DNA of 10,634 nucleotides. It comes from Chloroflexota bacterium. GTDB lineage: Bacteria; Chloroflexota; Limnocylindria; Limnocylindrales; CSP1-4. The translations under genes were made by a program, and so were the position numbers. The stretch spans positions 1 through 10,634 of the forward strand of contig VBFZ01000113.1 in the NCBI GenBank assembly GCA_005880805.1. Reading direction: 5' to 3'. The notes under the pieces were generated by a model that saw only the letters and a list, made by a program, of their open reading frames with translations, did not search any database and was not told the DNA's origin. How positions within the stretch are numbered: the first letter of the stretch is position 1; the number at the start of each line of letters is the position of its first letter. Positions 5,892 to 10,634 of the stretch are shown one piece after another.

Positions 5892-6890
5892 TCAGGTCTC
5901 GCCGGTCACCCGGGTGTAGGCGGCTGCCACGGCGACGATGATGGCGCCGAACAACACCTGGCGAACGGCCTCGGGGTAGCCCAGCGACGAGAGCAGCGAC
6001 GAGACGACGGTGAGGATCAGCGCCCCGACGATGGTCCCGCCGTAGCCGCCCCGGCCGCCCAGGATCGACGTCCCGCCAATCACCGCCGCGGCGACAGACG
6101 GTAGAACCGCGCTGTCCACGAGCGTGACGCTGGCGACGTTCGTGTAGCCCGAGTACAGGAACCCGGCGATTGCCGCCAGTAGCGCCGAGATGACGTACAG
6201 GACGACCAGGATCTGCCACGACCGGGCGCCCGACAGGCGGGCAGCAATCGGGTTGTCGCCGATCGCGTAAAGGAGCCGGCCATAACCCGTTCGCTTGAGG
6301 CCTACCAGGATGAGGGCGGCCACGGGCACGAAGACCACCAGGCTGAATGGGACGACCTCGGCGTACGCCTGGGACCCCAGCGACCGGAACTCGCGCGGAA
6401 CTCCGGTCGAGGTGACGACGGACTGCAGCTGCCAGACGTTCGCCAGGCCAAGGATCACGAAGCTCATGCCCAGGGTCATGATCAGCGGGTGGACCCGGAA
6501 GACGCCGACGCCGATCCCGGTCACGAACCCGGCGATCGCGGCGGCTATGAGCGCGACCACGACCCCGGTCGGCCAACCCGCGCCGGCCGCGAATGACGCG
6601 ACGACGAAGCCCGCCATCGAGCCGACCGCGCCGACGGACAGGTCGATGCCACCCGTCAACATCGTGAGCGTTTGGCACCCGGCGAGAATGGCAAGGAGCA
6701 CGGCGGCGCGCAGGATGACGCCGATCCATTCGGGACCCACGATGCCCGGGCGCGCGAGCTCGCTGACGACCACAAGGATCGCGAGCAGGAACAGCAGCGG
6801 GATCATGGGCCGGTCCCTGAACAGGGCACGCCAGGCGGCACCAGTGAGCCACGCGTTTCGCGCGCCAGAGGCGCTGGCCACGCCGCTCAT
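5892..6890 (-). CDS. Sugar ABC transporter permease 2 (RbsC/AraH family)
   Basis: This inner-membrane permease has 332 residues, the normal length for the BPD_transp_2 family. It has multiple hydrophobic segments after a short cytoplasmic N-terminus, starting with PLLFLLAILVVVSELA (31-46). The family signature TLTMLTGGIDLSVG lies at 74-87. The loop carrying GGTSILGGRGGYGGTIVGAL near the C-terminus is also typical. ATG 6890 overlaps the stop of permease 1 (ATGA), which suggests translational coupling. It likely pairs with permease 1 as a heterodimer, as in the YtfT/YjfF galactofuranose system with the same gene order. Substrate specificity cannot be deduced from the permease. Confidence 0.93.
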   Translation of the reverse strand: MSGVASASGARNAWLTGAAWRALFRDRPMIPLLFLLAILVVVSELARPGIVGPEWIGVILRAAVLLAILAGCQTLTMLTGGIDLSVGAVGSMAGFVVASFAAGAGWPTGVVVALIAAAIAGFVTGIGVGVFRVHPLIMTLGMSFVILGLANVWQLQSVVTSTGVPREFRSLGSQAYAEVVPFSLVVFVPVAALILVGLKRTGYGRLLYAIGDNPIAARLSGARSWQILVVLYVISALLAAIAGFLYSGYTNVASVTLVDSAVLPSVAAAVIGGTSILGGRGGYGGTIVGALILTVVSSLLSSLGYPEAVRQVLFGAIIVAVAAAYTRVTGET

Positions 6891-7891
6891 GCGCGCGAAG
6901 CCCGTATCTGAACCAGGCTGCCGATCATCACCACTCCGATGAGGATCAGCCCCTGCAGCACCGTCGCGAAGTTGGTGTTGATGTCAAGGAACGTCATGTC
7001 CGTCCGGATCAGCTGGAGGATGATGACCGCGAGGATCGGCCCGAACACGCTGCCCCGCCCGCCGGCGAGGCTGACGCCGCCGAGGACGACCGCGGCGACG
7101 CTCAGGAGGGTGTAGGGCCCGGGAACCGGGGTCCCGATCCCGGTGCTGGCCGTGAGGGAAACACCAGCCAGTGCCGCGAACAAGCCCATGAGGGTGTAGG
7201 AAAGGATCCTCGTCCGACCGACCGACACGCCACTGCGGAACGCCGCCAGCCGGTTGCTGCCGATGGCGTACAGCGAGAGGCCCAGCCACGACCGGCGGAC
7301 CGGGATCCAGATGAGCGCGACGACGACGATGAGGCCGACGGCCGCCTTGGGAATCCATTCGTTGCCGAGCGATCCGGACACGAGTTCCGGGAGCCACTTC
7401 GCCGAGCCGCCGCCCGGGGTCGGGAGCACGAGCAGGGCGCAGCCCGCCCACACGAACGACATCGCGAGCGTGACGATGATGTCGGGGACGCGGGTGAGGA
7501 CGATCAGGGTGCCGTTGACGGCGCCCAGCGCGAGGCCCAGGAGCAGCACACCCAGGACCACGGCGACGCCGAACTCCTCGGATCGGCCCTGCATCTGGGT
7601 GGCCGCGACCACGTTGACCAGCGCCATCATCGAGCCGATCGAGAGGTCGATCCCACCCGATAGCACGACGATCGCCTGCGCCACCGCCGCCAGGGCGAGT
7701 GGCAGCACGGAGATCGCGAGACCCTGGACCCCAGGCACGCCGTAGCTCGGCTGGATGAGCTTGGTGAACACGAGCAGGATCGCGAGGAACCCGAGCAGGG
7801 CGAGGTTCCAGGCGTTTCGCCGCGCCGAGGCGGCGAGCGCATCGGCTGGACGGGCGCGCTCGGTATCGATCGTGCCGGAGACGGCGCTCAT
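6887..7891 (-). CDS. Sugar ABC transporter permease 1 (RbsC/AraH family)
   Basis: This is a 334-residue integral membrane permease of the BPD_transp_2 family. A polar N-terminus of about 28 residues precedes the first membrane segment (LALLGFLAILLVFTKLI, 30-46). The signature AIVVLSGGIDLSIG lies at 73-86, and the C-terminal GGVSLAGGRGSVFGPILAVI region fits the family. It is clearly paralogous to the next gene but divergent from it, as expected for a two-permease importer. ATG 7891 overlaps the ATPase stop and its own stop overlaps the permease 2 start; both junctions are ATGA, so the three genes should be translated as a coupled set. Confidence 0.93.
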   Translation of the reverse strand: MSAVSGTIDTERARPADALAASARRNAWNLALLGFLAILLVFTKLIQPSYGVPGVQGLAISVLPLALAAVAQAIVVLSGGIDLSIGSMMALVNVVAATQMQGRSEEFGVAVVLGVLLLGLALGAVNGTLIVLTRVPDIIVTLAMSFVWAGCALLVLPTPGGGSAKWLPELVSGSLGNEWIPKAAVGLIVVVALIWIPVRRSWLGLSLYAIGSNRLAAFRSGVSVGRTRILSYTLMGLFAALAGVSLTASTGIGTPVPGPYTLLSVAAVVLGGVSLAGGRGSVFGPILAVIILQLIRTDMTFLDINTNFATVLQGLILIGVVMIGSLVQIRASRA

Positions 7892-9492
7892 CGCTCGCTC
7901 ACCGGGAGGGCTCGGGCTCCCTCTGCACCTGCGCCGGTAGATCCCTGGGCTGCCGCGACGACCTCCGCGACGGCTTCGCCGGCGACATCCTCGGGCAGCG
8001 GCGCGTCCACCCTCAGGTTGTAGGCGGCGCGCAGGAGCGCGGGCTCATCCGCTTCCGCGACGTCGATCTCTGCAACGACCCGGCCGCCGAAGATCACGAT
8101 GGCCCGGTCGCAGGCCAGCTGTACCTCCTTCAGCTCGGAGGTATAGAGGAGTACGCCGGCTCCGGCTTCGGCGAGATCTCGGAGCAGCAGGTAGATCTGC
8201 TGCTTCGTCCGGATGTCGATGCCGCGGGTGGGGTCGAAGCACAGCATCGTGTGCACGCCGCCCGCGACCCAGCGGGCAATCGTGACCTTCTGCTGGTTCC
8301 CGCCGGACAGCCGCCGGACCTCGCTTCCCGCCCGGGTATCGATCTGCAGCTTTGCGACCGCCGCGTCGACCGCCCGCCCCTCGCTGGCGAGGTCGATCAG
8401 TCCCCACTGGCGGATCCGGGTCGTGAACGGCAGGGCGATGTTCTCCCGGACCGAGCGCTGCATCAGCAGGGCTTCGGCGCGATCGGCCGCTACGTACACG
8501 AGGCCGGCCCGTATGGCGTCGGCCGGATGGCGGAACGACACGGGCGACCCGTCGACGAGCAGTTCGCCACCGCTGGGTCGCTGCGAGCCGGCGAGGATGT
8601 CGAACAGCTCGTCCTGGCCCTGGCCCTCCAGCGCGACCACCCCGAGCACCTCGCCTGGCTGGAGGTCGAACGACACGTCGTTGAGCCTCTCGCTGGAGCT
8701 GAGGCCGCGAGCCGTGAGACGCGGCGTGCTGCCGGATGCCTTCGCACCGTCCGAGGTCCGCTCGGCAGCCGCCGGCATGTCCTCGACGATCTGGCCGAGC
8801 ATGAGCTCGACGATGCGCTCCTCCGAGCCCTGGGTGACGTCCACGACACCCACGGTCCTGCCCTCGCGCAGGACGGTTGCCCGGTCGCACACGGCTGCGA
8901 TCTCGATCATGCGGTGAGAGATGAAGATCACGGACCGGTCGCCGCCCCGCTCGCGGCCGACTGCTGCGAGGACCCGCTCGGTGAGGTTCGCCGGCAGCGC
9001 GGCGGTGATCTCGTCGAGCATCAGTACGTCGGGCTCGATCGCCATGGCGCGGGCCAGGTCGATGATCCGAAGCGACGCGAGCGGCACGCGCCGCGCGATG
9101 CTCGAGAGGTCCAGATCCTCGATGCCCAGCTCGTTCAGCCAGTGGCGGAACGGCTCGATCGGCGTCTCCGTCAACCGCAGGTTGGAGCGGATATCGAGAT
9201 CGGGGATCAGCGCCGGTTCCTGGTAGACCGACACAATGCCGCCCCGGCGCGCTTCAGCCGGCGAATGGACGGTGCGCTGTCGCCCGCGCACCGTGATCGT
9301 GCCGCCGTCCGGTCGGACGGCGCCAGTGAGGATCTTAAGGAGCGTGCTCTTGCCGGCGCCGTTCGCACCCATCAGGGCGTGGACCTCGCCCGGCCGCACG
9401 GCCAGCGACGCCGACCGGAGGGCAACGACGGCGCCGTAGGTCTTCGAGATCCCGGTCGCCTCGAGCAGGAGGTCAGTGGAGGTGAGGGTCAT
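7888..9492 (-). CDS. Sugar ABC transporter ATP-binding protein (RbsA/MglA-like, two NBDs)
   Basis: This 534-residue tandem ATPase powers the importer from the cytoplasmic face. NBD1 has Walker A GANGAGKST (42-50), Q-loop VYQEP with Q91, Walker B VLMLDE (156-161) and switch His in FISHRM (H193). Its signature region reads VPLASLRIIDLA (136-147), so LSxG is lost. NBD2 has a degenerate P-loop, ALEGQGQDE (287-295), with no lysine, a canonical signature LSGGNQQ (395-401), and CFDPTRGID (418-426) in place of LDEPTRGID. One composite site (NBD1 Walker A with NBD2 signature) is therefore complete and the other is doubly degenerate. An Ala/Glu-rich tail of about 35 residues follows the last family-like stretch. 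The start is ATG 9492, with GAGGAG just upstream. Length is slightly above the usual 500-515 because of the tail. Confidence 0.93.
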   Translation of the reverse strand: MTLTSTDLLLEATGISKTYGAVVALRSASLAVRPGEVHALMGANGAGKSTLLKILTGAVRPDGGTITVRGRQRTVHSPAEARRGGIVSVYQEPALIPDLDIRSNLRLTETPIEPFRHWLNELGIEDLDLSSIARRVPLASLRIIDLARAMAIEPDVLMLDEITAALPANLTERVLAAVGRERGGDRSVIFISHRMIEIAAVCDRATVLREGRTVGVVDVTQGSEERIVELMLGQIVEDMPAAAERTSDGAKASGSTPRLTARGLSSSERLNDVSFDLQPGEVLGVVALEGQGQDELFDILAGSQRPSGGELLVDGSPVSFRHPADAIRAGLVYVAADRAEALLMQRSVRENIALPFTTRIRQWGLIDLASEGRAVDAAVAKLQIDTRAGSEVRRLSGGNQQKVTIARWVAGGVHTMLCFDPTRGIDIRTKQQIYLLLRDLAEAGAGVLLYTSELKEVQLACDRAIVIFGGRVVAEIDVAEADEPALLRAAYNLRVDAPLPEDVAGEAVAEVVAAAQGSTGAGAEGARALPVSER

Positions 9493-9495
9493 CCG

Positions 9496-9501
9496 CTCCT
9501 C
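9496..9501 (-). promoter_or_regulatory. Shine-Dalgarno of the ABC ATPase gene
   Basis: On the minus strand GAGGAG lies 3 nt before ATG 9492. It is close but adequate, and it supports the chosen start. Confidence 0.6.
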
Positions 9502-9515
9502 GTGCCCATCAAGTT

Positions 9516-9544
9516 GGGGGATGCCGGTGGTACCGGCATCCCCC
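9516..9544. promoter_or_regulatory. 13-bp perfect hairpin in the binding-protein/ATPase gap
   Basis: GGGGGATGCCGGT and ACCGGCATCCCCC form a perfect 13-bp stem with a 3-nt loop. On the minus-strand transcript it starts 26 nt after the binding-protein stop and ends 23 nt before the ATPase start. There is no U-tract, so it is more likely an mRNA-stabilising or partial-termination element than a full terminator. Such hairpins often keep the binding protein more abundant than the membrane parts. The gap at 9493-9570 holds nothing else recognisable apart from the Shine-Dalgarno. Confidence 0.75.
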
Positions 9545-9570
9545 TCTGACTAGCCTGGTTCGGGCGGAGG

Positions 9571-10634
9571 TTACTCGCCCGGGCCCTTGCAGGCGATGGC
9601 CTGCGCTGGCGTGTACGTGGTCCAGCCGTCGATCGTGATGCCGAGCGGCCAGTTCGGGTCGAGCCCGGGGACCGACTGCCACGACTTCAACTTGGCCTTC
9701 CCGTCATCGGTCAGGTTGTCGACGGCGACGGGCTGCAGGAGAACGGTGTTCGGCTGGCTGGCCGACGGATCGGTCGTGACGGCCTCACCGTTGAGGAGCT
9801 TCAGGGCCAGCGCAATGCCTGCGCCGCCAACGGCGGCGGTGTTGGTCACGGCGACGCCCTTCAGCCCCGGATAGCCGACCGGGTCGAGGAGCTGCTTGAC
9901 GAATGCGCCGAGGTCGGCGCCCACGATCGGCACGAACGACTTGTGGGCCGCCTTGATCGCGTCGACCACCATCGAGTCCATGCCGGACGTCCAGATGCCC
10001 TGGATGGTGTCGTACTGGCCGCTGGCGAGGAAGTCATTGATCAGCTTGGTCGCGGTCGCCGGGTCCCACCCGGTGGCGACGCCATCGGCGTTCGGGACGA
10101 CCTTGATGTTGGGGTAGCTCTTGAGGATGTTCTTGAATCCGATGTCACGGTCGGAGTCGGCGGGATGGCCGGCCAGGCCGCGCATGTAGTACACGGTGCC
10201 CTTGCCGCCCAGCTGGTCGAACAGCCACTTGGCACCAAGCTCGGCGTACTTGACCTGGTTGTTGTACAGGTTGTAGGTGTTCGGGTCGGTGACATAGGCG
10301 TCGACCGACACCGTCTTGATCCCGGCATTCTTCGCTTCCTGGAGCGCCGGGTTCAGAGCAGCCTTGTCATTCGGGTTGAAGACGATCGCGTTGACGCCCT
10401 TCGAGATCAGGTCGCGGATGTCGGCGAGCTGGCCCGCCGGATCCGTATTGCGGTGGATCGTCGTGAGCCCGGAAACCTTGCCGGACACCAGGGCCTGCGC
10501 CTTGGCGGTGCAGACCTGTTCCTCGCGGAAGCCGTTGCCGACGCCCCCGCCGTTCGAGTAGCCGATCTTGTAGGTCTTGGCCCCGCCCGAGGAGCCAGCA
10601 CCGGTGCAGGCGGACGCGACGACCATGATGGCCG
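9571..10634 (-). CDS. Sugar-type ABC transporter substrate-binding lipoprotein (5' end outside window)
   Basis: This is a periplasmic-binding-protein-like lipoprotein (type I fold, Peripla_BP_4-like) that captures the substrate outside the membrane. The frame runs off the window. The visible N-terminus AIMVVASAC followed by TGAGSSGG is the end of a lipoprotein signal peptide, with Cys as the probable lipidated residue and a flexible Gly/Ser linker. The first Met in the window (10626) is inside the signal, so the true start is upstream. Family-like stretches are KTYKIGYSNGGGVGNGFREE, DIRDLISKGVNAIVFNPND and EAKNAGIKTVSVDAYV, the repeating pattern of ribose-type binding proteins. About 355 residues are visible. 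It leads the operon with ATPase, two permeases and a ROK kinase, which points to a monosaccharide or polyol, but the ligand is not readable. Confidence 0.9.
   Translation of the reverse strand, partial: AIMVVASACTGAGSSGGAKTYKIGYSNGGGVGNGFREEQVCTAKAQALVSGKVSGLTTIHRNTDPAGQLADIRDLISKGVNAIVFNPNDKAALNPALQEAKNAGIKTVSVDAYVTDPNTYNLYNNQVKYAELGAKWLFDQLGGKGTVYYMRGLAGHPADSDRDIGFKNILKSYPNIKVVPNADGVATGWDPATATKLINDFLASGQYDTIQGIWTSGMDSMVVDAIKAAHKSFVPIVGADLGAFVKQLLDPVGYPGLKGVAVTNTAAVGGAGIALALKLLNGEAVTTDPSASQPNTVLLQPVAVDNLTDDGKAKLKSWQSVPGLDPNWPLGITIDGWTTYTPAQAIACKGPGE

Noticed and set aside
5887..6852. A long minus-strand open frame extending the ROK kinase frame upstream through the permease 2 gene
   Set aside because: The upstream part is Arg/Pro/Gly-rich with no family resemblance and runs out of frame through a clear permease. 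The kinase domain begins just after 5886.
9516..9544. Classical rho-independent terminator after the binding-protein gene
   Set aside because: The stem is strong but no U-run follows in the minus-strand transcript, and the next gene belongs to the same operon. It is kept as a regulatory or stability hairpin.

Overview
The window is high-GC bacterial DNA with frequent GTG starts, tight gene packing with 4-nt overlaps, a lipoprotein-type solute-binding protein and a luciferase-like (LLM) oxidoreductase of a family that commonly uses coenzyme F420. This fits an Actinomycetota or a high-GC Chloroflexota lineage, probably from soil or freshwater. The sequence alone does not decide between them. 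No tRNA, rRNA, CRISPR array, transposase or integrase was seen, and there is no gene-free stretch longer than about 100 bases.

Plus strand, 1-4899, is a five-gene catabolic-looking cluster. It runs: a propionate/acetate-type CoA-transferase (5' end outside the window, and broken), an enoyl-CoA hydratase, an LLM oxidoreductase, an AroE-like dehydrogenase (frameshifted) and a creatininase-family amidohydrolase. The first four genes are nearly contiguous. The creatininase has its own strong Shine-Dalgarno after a 93-nt gap.

Minus strand, 10634 down to 4924, is a complete sugar-type ABC import operon in the order solute-binding lipoprotein (5' end outside), double-domain ATPase, permease 1, permease 2, ROK-family kinase. 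The ATPase-permease and permease-permease junctions are ATGA overlaps. A strong 13-bp hairpin lies between the binding-protein gene and the ATPase gene, where such operons often reduce expression of the membrane components. The natural reading is uptake of a sugar or polyol followed by phosphorylation by the ROK kinase. The two operons converge at about 4900-4923, where the two stop codons lie in the arms of an imperfect hairpin.

The most unusual structure is in the CoA-transferase. About 200 bases in the middle of the gene (309-507) are a perfect reverse-complement copy of the gene's own 3' end (1169-1367). This copy stands where roughly 73 residues of the normal protein should be encoded. 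It is either a double template-switch event or an assembly or amplification chimera, and read data would tell. The AroE-like gene also has a frameshift near 3617, and the LLM gene has an unusual 5' end. All three irregularities are in the plus-strand cluster, while the transporter operon reads cleanly. No whole new system can be claimed, but the gene combination does not match a pathway I can name.
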